NCBI GenBank assembly: GCA_016214145.1
Contig: JACRPA010000002.1
Span: 124,001 to 188,000, forward strand
Direction: 5' to 3'
Source: Rhodocyclales bacterium
GTDB taxonomy: Bacteria > Pseudomonadota > Gammaproteobacteria > Burkholderiales > Rhodocyclaceae
Length of the DNA: 64,000 nt
Shown: piece by piece, positions 49,621-58,133 of the stretch
Position numbering within the stretch: the first letter of the stretch is position 1
Layout: each line of letters begins with the position of its first letter
Program-made: the position numbers and the translations under genes
Notes under the pieces: generated by a model
What the model saw: the letters and a program-made list of their open reading frames with translations, nothing else
Told to the model about the DNA's origin: nothing
Databases searched by the model: none

Positions 49621-51591
49621 CTAGATCCGGCAGCCGAGCCGGTAGCCTTCGTGGATGGCCGCGTCGAGGCCGCGCGCGATCACCGTGTCGCCGGCGCCGT
49701 GCAGTTCATCCACCATCCACTGGAATTCATGGAACAGGTCGTGATTGGGCTTGCGCGGCCCGGCTATCAGCACCATGTCGGCCGGGACGAAGGTCTCCTC
49801 GCCCTTGGCATTCCTGACCCGGGCGCCGTCCTGGGTGACCGCGATCAGCTGCGAGGACGTCAGGGTGCGGATCTCCAGTTCCTCGATCCAGGCGGTGTGG
49901 CGCCACTTGAAGGAAGGCATGACATCGCCGGCGATGCGTTTCTCCTCCTCGACCAGCACCACCTCGTGGCCCTGCTTGGTGAGCGACTCGGCCAGCGTCA
50001 GGCCGATCTTGCCGGCGCCGACGATGACCAGTCGCTTGGCCGGCTGGACCTTGCCGTGCGCCACATCTAGGGCATCGACGAGCAGTTCGTGGCCTTCGAC
50101 GTGGCGGAAGGCGGCCATGTCGGTGCGCGCGCCGGCGGCGACCAGGCAGACGTCGTACTGGTGCAGCACGCTCCTCATGAACTTGGCGTTGGCCTCGGTG
50201 TTGAACTTCACTTCGATGCCGAGCTTCTTCACCATGGTCTCGTAATAGCGCACCACGCTGAAGAGGTCGTCGGGACGGGCCAGGTCGTTGCCGGCATAGC
50301 CGAGCAGGTTGCCGCCGATCCTGTCGCTCTTCTCATAGATCGTGACATCGTGGCCGCGCCGCTTTGCGGTGATGGCCGCTTCCAGACCGGCCGGGCCGGC
50401 GCCGATGATCATGATCTTCTTCTTCACCGCCGCCTCGGTGACGGCGTATTCGGGCTCGACTTCATGCCCCAGCGCCGGGTTCATGGCGCAGGTGTAGGGC
50501 AGGTCGCGGAACAGGCGGGAGAGACAGTTCAAGGAACCGATGCAGCGGCGCACTTCGTCGAGGCGGTCCTCGGCGGCCTTGTGGATCAGTTCCGGGTCGG
50601 CCAGCATCGGCCGGCAGACTTCCCAGTAATCGAAGACGCCGTCCTTGATGCACTGGTCGGCCATGACCGGGTCGGGCAGGCGGTTGCCGAAGGTGATCAG
50701 GGTGTCGGGGAAGAGCTTCTTGGCCTTGGCCGAGAGGTAGTTCCAGTGGCCGGGCGGCACGTCGCGGCCGATGGAGGACTCCGGCGCCTCCTGCCAGCCG
50801 ACGGTCACCGAGATCATGTCGACGCCGGTATCCACGGCCTGTTGCATCAGTTCGAAGCAGTCGTCCTCGCTGTTGCCGCCCCAGCGGTCCATCAGCTCGG
50901 CGCCGTTGAGTCGGATGACCAGCGGATGCTCTGGCGTGGCCTGCTTGATGGCGTCGATCAGTTCGCGCATGAAGCGGCCGCGGTTCTCGATCGAGCCGCC
51001 GTATTCGTCTGTGCGCTGGTTGGTGAAGCGGGAGTTGAAATTGGCCAGCAGGTAGCCCATGAAGCTGGTCACCTCGGTGCCGTCGAAGCCGGCGCGGATG
51101 GAGCGCTTGGCGGCGTCGGCATGCTGCTGGACAACGGCCTTGATCTGCTCCCTGGTCAACTCGCGCGGCGGGCGGAAGTGCGGCAGGGTCTGCGGCACCA
51201 CCGAGGGCTGCACGCAATAGCCCAGGTCGATGCCGCCGTAGCGGCCGGCGTGGAGGATCTGCTGGATCGCCACCGCGCCGCCGTCATGGATGTACCGGGC
51301 GATGGTCTCGAACTGCGGCAGGAACTTGTCGTCGAAGATCGCCACCTGGCGGAAGTAGGACTTGCCCTCGCCGAGCGGGTCCGGATAGGCGCCCTGGTTG
51401 GTGATGATGCCGCAGCCGGTGGCGGCGATGACGCGCATGCGGGCCAGTTCGCGCGGGGTGATGAAGCCGTCCCGCGTGTTGTAGTTGGCGACGAAGCAGG
51501 CGCCGTACTTGACCATGTTTTTGGTCTTGAACTTGCCGAACTGGCCGGGCTGGAAGAGATGCTTGAGCTTGAGTTCGCCGGGTCGTGTCAT
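49621..51591 (-). CDS. Old-yellow-enzyme / 2,4-dienoyl-CoA reductase-like oxidoreductase
   Basis: 656 residues from the ATG at 51591 (AAAGGAGGATCC upstream). Residues about 1-370 are an FMN TIM barrel (MVKYGACFVANYNTRDGFIT, GGSIENRGRFMRELIDAIKQ, PLVIRLNGAELM). The C-terminal half is the FAD/NAD(P) module (KIMIIGAGPAGLEAAITAKR, KRLVIVGAGKIGLTLAESLT). The Fe-S linker reads CIGSLNCLSRLFRDLPYTCA, whereas 2,4-dienoyl-CoA reductase has C-x2-C-x3-C-x11-C. The second Cys is Ser and the spacing is off. It follows bzdY and may reduce an enoyl- or dienoyl-CoA ring intermediate. Confidence 0.88.
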   Translation of the reverse strand: MTRPGELKLKHLFQPGQFGKFKTKNMVKYGACFVANYNTRDGFITPRELARMRVIAATGCGIITNQGAYPDPLGEGKSYFRQVAIFDDKFLPQFETIARYIHDGGAVAIQQILHAGRYGGIDLGYCVQPSVVPQTLPHFRPPRELTREQIKAVVQQHADAAKRSIRAGFDGTEVTSFMGYLLANFNSRFTNQRTDEYGGSIENRGRFMRELIDAIKQATPEHPLVIRLNGAELMDRWGGNSEDDCFELMQQAVDTGVDMISVTVGWQEAPESSIGRDVPPGHWNYLSAKAKKLFPDTLITFGNRLPDPVMADQCIKDGVFDYWEVCRPMLADPELIHKAAEDRLDEVRRCIGSLNCLSRLFRDLPYTCAMNPALGHEVEPEYAVTEAAVKKKIMIIGAGPAGLEAAITAKRRGHDVTIYEKSDRIGGNLLGYAGNDLARPDDLFSVVRYYETMVKKLGIEVKFNTEANAKFMRSVLHQYDVCLVAAGARTDMAAFRHVEGHELLVDALDVAHGKVQPAKRLVIVGAGKIGLTLAESLTKQGHEVVLVEEEKRIAGDVMPSFKWRHTAWIEELEIRTLTSSQLIAVTQDGARVRNAKGEETFVPADMVLIAGPRKPNHDLFHEFQWMVDELHGAGDTVIARGLDAAIHEGYRLGCRI

Positions 51592-51606
51592 GCCGGATCC
51601 TCCTTT

Positions 51607-51620
51607 GGATACTGTATACA
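51607..51620. promoter_or_regulatory. Putative GntR operator, reductase promoter
   Basis: GGATACTGTATACA, identical over 14 bases to the element at 49557-49570, 16-29 bases upstream of the reductase start codon, so within the untranslated leader or at the transcription start. Confidence 0.7.
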
Positions 51621-51655
51621 TTGCGTCCGGGCGAGTCAATGCGCGAACGAATTTC

Positions 51656-51697
51656 CCTCTCCCCCGGCCCCTCTCCCCGCGGGGAGAGGGGAGGGAG
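51656..51697. repeat. GC-rich intergenic hairpin
   Basis: CTCTCCCCCGGCCCCTCTCC then CCGCGGGGAGAGGGGAGGGAG, a long imperfect palindrome just past the stop of bzdY. It can act as a terminator stem, but there is no T-tract. Confidence 0.7.
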
Positions 51698-51700
51698 TTA

Positions 51701-52831
51701 TCAGCCTTTCGGCTTGGCCAGCACCTGCTCGGCGAACTTCTCGTCGAACACGGCGCCTTCGGCCACCAGTTGGCGGTACTTGATGAAGTCGATGACGTCC
51801 TTGCCGGTGACCTTCTTCGCGTCGAAGGCGTTGAAGCCGAGCCAGGCCTCGTGGTTCATGTTGGCGGCCAGCCAGTGGCGGTTCGGCAGCTTGGCCTGGT
51901 CCCAGAAGAACTTCTTCTTGGCGCGGATGCCCTCGATCGACTTGATCAGGCAGTGCGGGAAGAGGTTGCTGAATTTCCAGACGAGGTCGTTCACCGCCTT
52001 GTCCAGCAGTTCGAAGTCGGTGGTGCACTGGGCCATCAGTTCCTTCGCCTTGGCGGCCTGCTCCTTCGATACCGGTTCGCCGTAGACGATCTCGCCGTCA
52101 TCGACGTAGGTGTCGGTGCGAACGAGCGGGTTGCGCACCCACTGGCCGTCCTTCTTCAGCACCGGCACGACCTTGGTGAGGAGGTTCTTGGCCTTCATCT
52201 TGTAGGCGCTCCAGGTCTCGCAGGAGACGCAGTTGTACATGGCGTCTTCCATGTTGAGGAACCAGGGGAGGAAGTCGGTCGAGCCGCCGTCCGGCGCGGA
52301 GCCGTGCTTGGGACCGGCTTGGCCGTAGATGGCGAGGTCGGAGGAAATGGTCAGGTCGGTGGCCATGCCGATCTCCTGGCCGCCGGCGACGCGCATGCCG
52401 TTGACGCGGCAGATGACCGGCTTCTTGCAGTTGAGGATGCCGTCCACCATGGCATTGAAGAGGTCCATGTACTCGCCGTATTCGTTCGGCCGCTTGGAGT
52501 AGTAGGCCGAATACTCGGCGGTGTTGCCGCCAGTGCAGAAGGCCTTGTCGCCGACGGCGGTGAACACCACGGCGACGATGCGGCGGTCGCTCGAGGCCTT
52601 CTGGAAGCCGGCGATGACGCCCTTCACCATCTCCGTGGTGTAGGAGTTGTACTGCGACGGGTTGTTGAGCCAGATCCAGGCGGAGAAGAGGCCGGCCACG
52701 GCCTGGCCCTTGTCGTCGATCACCGGCCGTTCTTCATAGACGACCGTCGGCGCGTCCTTGCCGAAGTGGCTGTTGTCGAAAAGTTGGTGGTCCTTGAGTT
52801 CGTTGTCGCGGCGCAGCCATTCCAGTGCCAT
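51701..52831 (-). CDS. bzdY: 6-oxocyclohex-1-ene-1-carbonyl-CoA hydrolase (Oah/BzdY)
   Basis: 376 residues, longer than ordinary crotonases and the length of Oah. AAGGAGC precedes the ATG. Diagnostic segments are FSAWIWLNNPSQYNSYTTEM, FCTGGNTAEYSAYYSKRPNE, NGMRVAGGQEIGMATDLTIS and GQAGPKHGSAPDGGSTDFLP. The enzyme adds two waters and opens the ring to 3-hydroxypimelyl-CoA, the committed end of the benzoyl-CoA upper pathway. Gene order V-W-X-Y matches the Azoarcus bzd operon. Confidence 0.93.
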   Translation of the reverse strand: MALEWLRRDNELKDHQLFDNSHFGKDAPTVVYEERPVIDDKGQAVAGLFSAWIWLNNPSQYNSYTTEMVKGVIAGFQKASSDRRIVAVVFTAVGDKAFCTGGNTAEYSAYYSKRPNEYGEYMDLFNAMVDGILNCKKPVICRVNGMRVAGGQEIGMATDLTISSDLAIYGQAGPKHGSAPDGGSTDFLPWFLNMEDAMYNCVSCETWSAYKMKAKNLLTKVVPVLKKDGQWVRNPLVRTDTYVDDGEIVYGEPVSKEQAAKAKELMAQCTTDFELLDKAVNDLVWKFSNLFPHCLIKSIEGIRAKKKFFWDQAKLPNRHWLAANMNHEAWLGFNAFDAKKVTGKDVIDFIKYRQLVAEGAVFDEKFAEQVLAKPKG

Positions 52832-52858
52832 GTTTATTGCTCCTTAAGAAAAAAGCTG

Positions 52859-52952
52859 AACCACAGAGAACACAGAGTGCACAGAGAAAACCAAGAAAAG
52901 GAGTTCTGGTTTCTCATGCGCTTTTCTCTGTGTTCTCTGTGATCTCTGTGGT
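52859..52952. repeat. Intergenic inverted repeat, family D (CACAGAG type)
   Basis: ACCACAGAGAACACAGAGTG then CACAGAG on the left, CTCTGTGTTCTCTGTGATCT then CTGTGGT on the right, filling the bzdX-bzdY gap. Confidence 0.85.
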
Positions 52953-52960
52953 TCAAGACG

Positions 52961-54031
52961 TTAAAAATCGGGGGTCAATATCACGCGTTTCTTCAGCTTG
53001 CCATGATGCGCTTCATCGAAGACCTGCGCGATCTGGCTCATCGGACGCGTCTCGACGAAAGGCCCGAGGGCGATGCGTCCGTCGACACACATGTCGAGCA
53101 CCAGCGGGTAGTAGGCGGGCAGGCAGCCCCAGGTGCCGATCAGCTCGGCGTCGAAGGCCATCAGCTTCGACAGCATGTAGGAGGTCTCGTCCGTGCCGTA
53201 GCCGACGATGACCAGCTTGCCGACGAAGGAGAGCAGGGACAGGGCCAGCTCCTGGCCGGGTTTGGTGCCCGTCACTTCGAAGATCTTCCAGCCGTAGTTG
53301 GAGGGGACGCCCTTTTCCTTGCAAATGGCCTTGAAGAGCTCCTTCACTTCCTTGGCGCTCTTGCCCTTCGGGTTGATCACCGCATCGGCGCCGTAGCCCT
53401 TCATGAACTCCAGCTTCTCGTCGTTGATGTCGATGCCGATCACCATCCTGGCGCCGAAGCCCTTGGCGGTCTGCGTCATGAAACTGCCGACGCCTCCGGC
53501 GGCGCCGATGACGATGACCAGGTCGCCCTCCTTGAGGCCGGCACGGATGGCCGCCTGGTAGGGCGTGGTGACGGCGTCCGCCACGACGGAAAGATGTTCG
53601 AGCGGGATGTTGCCGCGGCCATGCACCACGCAGAGGTCCTTGGCCGGCACCGGGATGTGGCTGGAGAAGCCGCCGTAGATGCCCATCGAGTTGCCCGGCA
53701 TCTTCTGACTCAGGCAGCGGTTGCCGCGGCCGGACTTGCAGATCTCGCAATTGTTGCAGGGAAGCACCGCCGGAATGATGACTTCCTGGCCGATCAGGCG
53801 TGGGTCGTCGCTGGCGACGACGACGCCGGAAATCTCGTGGCCGAGCGAGAGCGGCGGCTTCTGGATGGTCGGCACGCCCATGTAGAAGTAGGACAGGTCG
53901 GTGTGGCAGACGCCGCAGCCGCGGATTTGGACCAGCGCCTCGCCGGGTCCCAGCGTCGGCGTCGGGATTTCCGTGCGGACAAGCTTGCCCGGCTCGGTCA
54001 TCTGCCAGGTGTGGATCATTTTTGGAACCAT
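52961..54031 (-). CDS. bzdX: 6-hydroxycyclohex-1-ene-1-carbonyl-CoA dehydrogenase (Had/BzdX)
   Basis: 356 residues from the ATG at 54031, preceded by GTGGAGGAAGC; the longer in-frame extension falls in a repeat. It is a zinc alcohol dehydrogenase: catalytic site GCGVCHTDLSYFYMG (C39/C42/H43), LSLGHEISGVV, structural zinc Cys at 92, 95, 98 and 106 (CNNCEICKSGRGNRC) and the NAD motif VIGAAGGVGSF at 176-184. Had oxidises the ring alcohol formed by the hydratase to the 6-oxo compound. The neighbours bzdW and bzdY confirm the assignment. Confidence 0.93.
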   Translation of the reverse strand: MVPKMIHTWQMTEPGKLVRTEIPTPTLGPGEALVQIRGCGVCHTDLSYFYMGVPTIQKPPLSLGHEISGVVVASDDPRLIGQEVIIPAVLPCNNCEICKSGRGNRCLSQKMPGNSMGIYGGFSSHIPVPAKDLCVVHGRGNIPLEHLSVVADAVTTPYQAAIRAGLKEGDLVIVIGAAGGVGSFMTQTAKGFGARMVIGIDINDEKLEFMKGYGADAVINPKGKSAKEVKELFKAICKEKGVPSNYGWKIFEVTGTKPGQELALSLLSFVGKLVIVGYGTDETSYMLSKLMAFDAELIGTWGCLPAYYPLVLDMCVDGRIALGPFVETRPMSQIAQVFDEAHHGKLKKRVILTPDF

Positions 54032-54057
54032 GCTTCCTCCACGCGAAATTAGTATTT

Positions 54058-54124
54058 GTAGGTCGGCCTTCAGGCCGACATGGGCCTGGTTCGATCGCTG
54101 CTGTCGGGCTAAAGCCCGACCTAC
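54058..54124. repeat. Intergenic inverted repeat, family C
   Basis: GTAGGTCGGCCTTCAGGCCG on the left and TCGGGCTAAAGCCCGACCTA on the right. The stop codon of bzdW is in the last arm. Confidence 0.85.
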
Positions 54125-54894
54125 CTGTTCTTCCACACCGGCTTGCGCTTCTCCATGAAGGAGTTGAGTCCTTCGACGGCGTCGGCTGTGGCCATCAGGT
54201 CCTTCAGGTAGATTTGCTCGACGGTGAACAGCGCCTCGAAGAAGGGCTTGCCGGCCGCCTCGCGCACCGCCTTCTTGGTGTACATCAGGGCCACGCGGGA
54301 AAGCCCGAGGAACTGGTCGAGGAAGGCGCGCGTGTCCTGGGCGAAGCTGGCGCGCGGGAAGACGCGGTTGAGCAGGCCCAGGTTGAGCGCCTCGCTGGCG
54401 CTGATCAGCCCGCCGCCGAGGAGGAGCTCCATCACCTTGGGCAGCGAGATGATGCGCGGCATGAGGATGGCGGCGATGGGCGGGAACACGCCCAGCTTGA
54501 TCTCCGGCTGGCCGATGCGGGTGTCCTCGGTCGCCACCGCCATGTCGCAGGCGAGCGCCAGTTCGCAGCCGCCGCCCATGGCCGAGCCGTTCAGCGCGGC
54601 CACCGTCGGCAGCGGGAACACCATCAGACGCTTGAGGATGCCGTGGAAGACGTCGATCATCTGCACCACCTTGTCCGGCGTGTGGTCCATGACGTCGACG
54701 CCGGCGGAGAACACCTTCTCGCCGGCGGCGGTAATCATCAGCAGCTTGGCCGATTCCTCGCGCGCGGCGATGTCGAGCGCACGGTTGAGCTCCTCCATCA
54801 CCGCAATGTCGAGCACGTTGTGCGGCGGCCGGTTGATGGTGATGGTCGCCAGTGCATCGGCGACCGTGTAGTTCAGAAATTTGAATTCAGTCAT
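54121..54894 (-). CDS. bzdW: Cyclohexa-1,5-diene-1-carbonyl-CoA hydratase (Dch/BzdW)
   Basis: 257 residues from the ATG at 54894 (ACGAGAGG upstream). A crotonase-fold enzyme with ITINRPPHNVLDIAVMEELN, VFSAGVDVMDHTPDKVVQMI, LNGSAMGGGCELALACDMAV and GQPEIKLGVFPPIAAILMPR. The DHTPDKV segment and PPIAA motif are characteristic of Dch. It hydrates the dienoyl-CoA produced by benzoyl-CoA reductase to 6-hydroxycyclohex-1-ene-1-carbonyl-CoA. The stop codon lies in the adjacent inverted repeat without changing the normal-looking end (KPVWKNR). Confidence 0.93.
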   Translation of the reverse strand: MTEFKFLNYTVADALATITINRPPHNVLDIAVMEELNRALDIAAREESAKLLMITAAGEKVFSAGVDVMDHTPDKVVQMIDVFHGILKRLMVFPLPTVAALNGSAMGGGCELALACDMAVATEDTRIGQPEIKLGVFPPIAAILMPRIISLPKVMELLLGGGLISASEALNLGLLNRVFPRASFAQDTRAFLDQFLGLSRVALMYTKKAVREAAGKPFFEALFTVEQIYLKDLMATADAVEGLNSFMEKRKPVWKNR

Positions 54895-54923
54895 GCCAAC
54901 CTCTCGTAAAGGCAAACCGCTTT

Positions 54924-55015
54924 AAACGCAAAGGACGCAAAGACGCAAAGAGCGCGAAGAAGAACATATTGAAAAGCATTTCTTTGCGTCCTTTGCGTCT
55001 TTGCGATCTTTGCGT
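54924..55015. repeat. Intergenic inverted repeat, family E (CGCAAAGG type)
   Basis: AACGCAAAGGACGCAAAGAC then GCAAAG on the left, CTTTGCGTCCTTTGCGTCTT then TGCGATCTTTGCGT on the right, filling the bzdV-bzdW gap. Confidence 0.85.
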
Positions 55016-55025
55016 CGAAGGAGTT

Positions 55026-57566
55026 TCAAAACAAATCGTCCATCTCGTCGGCGCCGACGCCCTTGGGCATGGATCCGTACTGCTCCATGTAGGCCTGCAC
55101 CAGCTGGTTTTCCCGCTGGCTGAAGAAGGGCGCCTCCTCGGCGACGAAGTATTTCGCCTCGTCGGACTTGCCGATCATGGCCTGCAGGCCTTCGCGCAGG
55201 TTTTCCACGCCCTTGATGGCGAGTACCTTCATGTCGGCGTCGAGCAGCTGGTAGACGCCGGATTCCGTGGTCACGCCGGCGACATTGGCCTCGTTCAGTT
55301 CCAGCCAGGACTCCGGCGGCAGCACCATGTCCTCGATCTTCGCCGCCAGGTTGCACTTCAGGCAGCGCAGCGCCTCGGCCTGAGCGGTCTGCGCGTCGAA
55401 GCCGAGTTCGACCTCGTTCCAGTTGTTGCGCTGGGCCGGATCGATGAAGATCGGATGGAAGCGCCGGACCTGGTTGAAGCCCTCGTCGCGGCCGATGTGC
55501 GGGTCGGTGTCCCAGTCCGGCAGCAGCTTTTCCTCGATGTCGCCGTCCCCGCCGAGCTGACTATCGATGGCGGCCGCGGCGATGCGGCCCTGGGCGACGG
55601 ATTCGATCAGCGTCGAGGGGCCGAGCACGCAGTCGCCGCCGGCATAGACCTTCGGCCTGGAGGTCAGCATGGAATCGGCACGCACCGTGATGCGGCCCTT
55701 GTCGTTGGTTTGCACGCCGAAGCCTTCGTATTTTTTCGGATACTGGCCGATGGCGGCGATGACCAGGTCGACGTCTTCGGTGAACTCGCTGCCGGCGATT
55801 TCCACCGGGCGGCGGCGGCCGGAAGCATCCGGCTCGCCCAGTTGCATTTTGGCGTAGGTGATCTTCAGGCGCGCGCTGCCGGATTCGTTCAGCTCGATCT
55901 TCTTCGGCGCCAGCAGGAAGCGCAGGTTCACGCCTTCCTCTTCGCAGCCCTGCACCTCGTCGTCGCGCGCAGGCATTTCCTCGCGCGTGCGGCGATAAAC
56001 CATGTCGACCACCTCGGCGCCGAGGCGGCGCGCGGAACGGGCGTTGTCGGTGGCGACGTTGCCGCCGCCGATGACGGCGACGCGCTTGCCGATGACGATG
56101 TCGGTGTCCGGCGTGCCGATCAGGCCGAGCGTGGCGGCGCGCAGGAAAGTCGGGCTGTCGACCACGTTGGGCAGGCCGTCGCCGGGCAGGCCGAGCTTGT
56201 CGCCGCCCTGGGCGCCGATGCCGATGAAGACGGCTTCATAGCCTTGCGCAAAGAGGTCGTCGACCTTCTCGACGCGGGTGTTGTAGCGGATCTCCACGCC
56301 CAGTTTCGTCACTTCGGCGACTTCGTTGTCGATGACGTCGAGCGGGACGCGGTAGGAGGGGATGCCGTAGCGCGCCATGCCGCCGGCGGCGGGCAGGGCG
56401 TCGAATACCGTGACGGCATGGCCCTTCTTGGCGAGGTAGTAGGCTGCCGTCAGACCGGCCGGGCCGGCGCCGATGATGGCGGCCTTCTTGCCGCTCGGCG
56501 ACAGCTGCTTCGAGTACTGGCGCCAGAGGCCGGTGTCGTTGTCGGCGGCGATGCGCTTGAGCGAGCGGATGGAGACCGGCTCGTCGAGGTGCTTGCGTCG
56601 GCAGGCCGACTCGCAGGGCGAGAAGCAGGCGCGGCCGAGGATGCCGGGGAAGGGCAGCTTCTCGCGCACCACGGCGACGGCCTCCGAGTATTTACCCAGG
56701 CCGACCAGCTGCACGTAGCGCGGCACGTCGATGCCGGCCGGGCAGGTGTGCTTGCATGGCACCTGCGATGCTTCCTTGCGTGCCACGTCGAGAGTGCGGT
56801 CCATCAGCGCGCCGGTCGGACAGACCGTGACGCAGGCCGAGCAGAACTTGCAGCCGGACTCGATCAGCGTCGGCGCGATGGTGCCGACCCACTTGCGGCC
56901 CTCGGTTTCCTTCACCTCCAGGCAGCCGACGCCGCGCACCTCGTTGCAGGCCACCAGGCAGCGGCGGCAGTCGATGCACAGGTTGTAGTCGCGGTCGTAG
57001 AAGGGCTCGTCCTTGATGACCGGCAGCTGGACGTGCTTGTAGGCCGGCGTCGTAGCCGGGATGCCGATGTAGTCGGACACCTTGCGCAGTTCGCAGGTGT
57101 GGAAGATCGAGCAGCAGCGCTGTTCGACCGGGTTGCCGAAGGAGCAGGTGGTGCGGCTGCAGCCCTCGCGCTGCGGGCAGGTGAGGCAGTTGTGCGGGTG
57201 GTTGCCGAGGATCTTCGCGATGCGCTCCTGGCGCAGCTTGTCGATGGCGGGCGATTTCGTCGTGACGCTCATGCCGGCTTCCACGGCGACGGAACAGGAG
57301 GTGCGCATGCCGGCGGTGCCGGCGATCTCGACCACGCAGAGGTTGCAGCCGCTGTCGCCGGCGCCGCGCTGGCAGGAAGGCGGCAGGTCCGGATGGGCGC
57401 ACAGCGACGGTATGTAAACGCCGGCTGCTGTGGCCGCGGACAGCAGCGACGCGCCCTCCGGGGCATCGAATTTCTTGCCGTCCATGGTGATCGTCACCAG
57501 CGATTCGGCCTTGGGCGCTTCCGAAGAAGCCTTCCACCATCTGACGGCTTGCGCGCCTGTGTTCAT
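55026..57566 (-). CDS. bzdV: NAD(P)H:ferredoxin oxidoreductase-like iron-sulfur flavoprotein (BzdV)
   Basis: 846 residues. Domains in order: plant-type [2Fe-2S] (C56, C65, C74, C77, C91 region), HxC3-type cluster (H123, C127, C130, C136), two [4Fe-4S] ferredoxin clusters (C197-C207 and C239-C249), the GltD-like Cys domain (C271, C275, C314, C318), then FAD/NAD Rossmann folds (IIGAGPAGLTAAYYLAKKGH at 365-384, VIGGGNVATDNARSARRLGA). It is built like BzdV of Azoarcus, proposed to pass electrons from NAD(P)H to the ferredoxin of benzoyl-CoA reductase. It is divergent from the reductase genes and first of bzdV-W-X-Y. Confidence 0.9.
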   Translation of the reverse strand: MNTGAQAVRWWKASSEAPKAESLVTITMDGKKFDAPEGASLLSAATAAGVYIPSLCAHPDLPPSCQRGAGDSGCNLCVVEIAGTAGMRTSCSVAVEAGMSVTTKSPAIDKLRQERIAKILGNHPHNCLTCPQREGCSRTTCSFGNPVEQRCCSIFHTCELRKVSDYIGIPATTPAYKHVQLPVIKDEPFYDRDYNLCIDCRRCLVACNEVRGVGCLEVKETEGRKWVGTIAPTLIESGCKFCSACVTVCPTGALMDRTLDVARKEASQVPCKHTCPAGIDVPRYVQLVGLGKYSEAVAVVREKLPFPGILGRACFSPCESACRRKHLDEPVSIRSLKRIAADNDTGLWRQYSKQLSPSGKKAAIIGAGPAGLTAAYYLAKKGHAVTVFDALPAAGGMARYGIPSYRVPLDVIDNEVAEVTKLGVEIRYNTRVEKVDDLFAQGYEAVFIGIGAQGGDKLGLPGDGLPNVVDSPTFLRAATLGLIGTPDTDIVIGKRVAVIGGGNVATDNARSARRLGAEVVDMVYRRTREEMPARDDEVQGCEEEGVNLRFLLAPKKIELNESGSARLKITYAKMQLGEPDASGRRRPVEIAGSEFTEDVDLVIAAIGQYPKKYEGFGVQTNDKGRITVRADSMLTSRPKVYAGGDCVLGPSTLIESVAQGRIAAAAIDSQLGGDGDIEEKLLPDWDTDPHIGRDEGFNQVRRFHPIFIDPAQRNNWNEVELGFDAQTAQAEALRCLKCNLAAKIEDMVLPPESWLELNEANVAGVTTESGVYQLLDADMKVLAIKGVENLREGLQAMIGKSDEAKYFVAEEAPFFSQRENQLVQAYMEQYGSMPKGVGADEMDDLF

Positions 57567-57683
57567 ACCCGCTTCTCCATAACCCCTGGTCGATTAAAGA
57601 AATGCAAAATAACGCATATCGATAAATCTAAAGGTATTAGAATGCATTTATCCGATTTTAGGAGAGTTGGCGCTTCTGCATAT

Positions 57684-57697
57684 TTGATCTGCGTCAA
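57684..57697. promoter_or_regulatory. FNR-type box near bzdV
   Basis: TTGATCTGCGTCAA, one mismatch from the TTGAT-N4-ATCAA consensus, 118 bases upstream of the bzdV start. Confidence 0.7.
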
Positions 57698-57969
57698 GAC
57701 GAAGCATAAAAACCTTATTTCGCCAGAGGGCTATGAAAATCGATAGTTGTATATAACTTTATGATAAATATTGAAATAATACTCTTTTCGCACAAACCGG
57801 CCGGACGCTTCACAAACTTTGCCTGGAGGCGGGTCAGATAAGCCTCCGGTAGATTGGCCAAGGTTTTCAGGGGCATCCTGAACTGGAATGCAGGAGTATT
57901 CGTAAATGCTTATTTATAAGTGAAGTTCAGAGGAATTCTGCTTGATTATGGTTTGATAATGCGGTTTTC

Positions 57970-57983
57970 TTGATGCAGGTCAA
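57970..57983. promoter_or_regulatory. FNR-type box near bzdN
   Basis: TTGATGCAGGTCAA, the same TTGAT-N4-GTCAA form as the box at 57684. It lies about 150 bases upstream of bzdN, and the TGCA cluster lies between it and the gene. Confidence 0.7.
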
Positions 57984-58133
57984 ACCTTGCGGCAAAAATG
58001 GTTTCTAAAATCGCCACTAATGCTTTATCGTGCATTTGAATTAATTGTGAAGCATGATAATGCATATATCTGTTGCAAGGAATAACGGCGTGAAGGGCAC
58101 CTGCCCTTCAAGCCAAACACCAGGGGAACGACG

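Larger units (their letters stand above)
57567..58133. promoter_or_regulatory. Divergent bzd control region
   Basis: 567 bases, distinctly AT-rich, with no gene. It holds two FNR-type boxes (57684 and 57970) and several TGCA words, many on a 10-base spacing: 57603, 57613 (CGCA) and 57643 on the bzdV side, 58031 and 58061 on the bzdN side, with AGCATGATAA at 58051. The layout suggests oxygen-responsive activation plus aromatic-responsive repression, as with AcpR and BzdR in Azoarcus. Confidence 0.75.
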
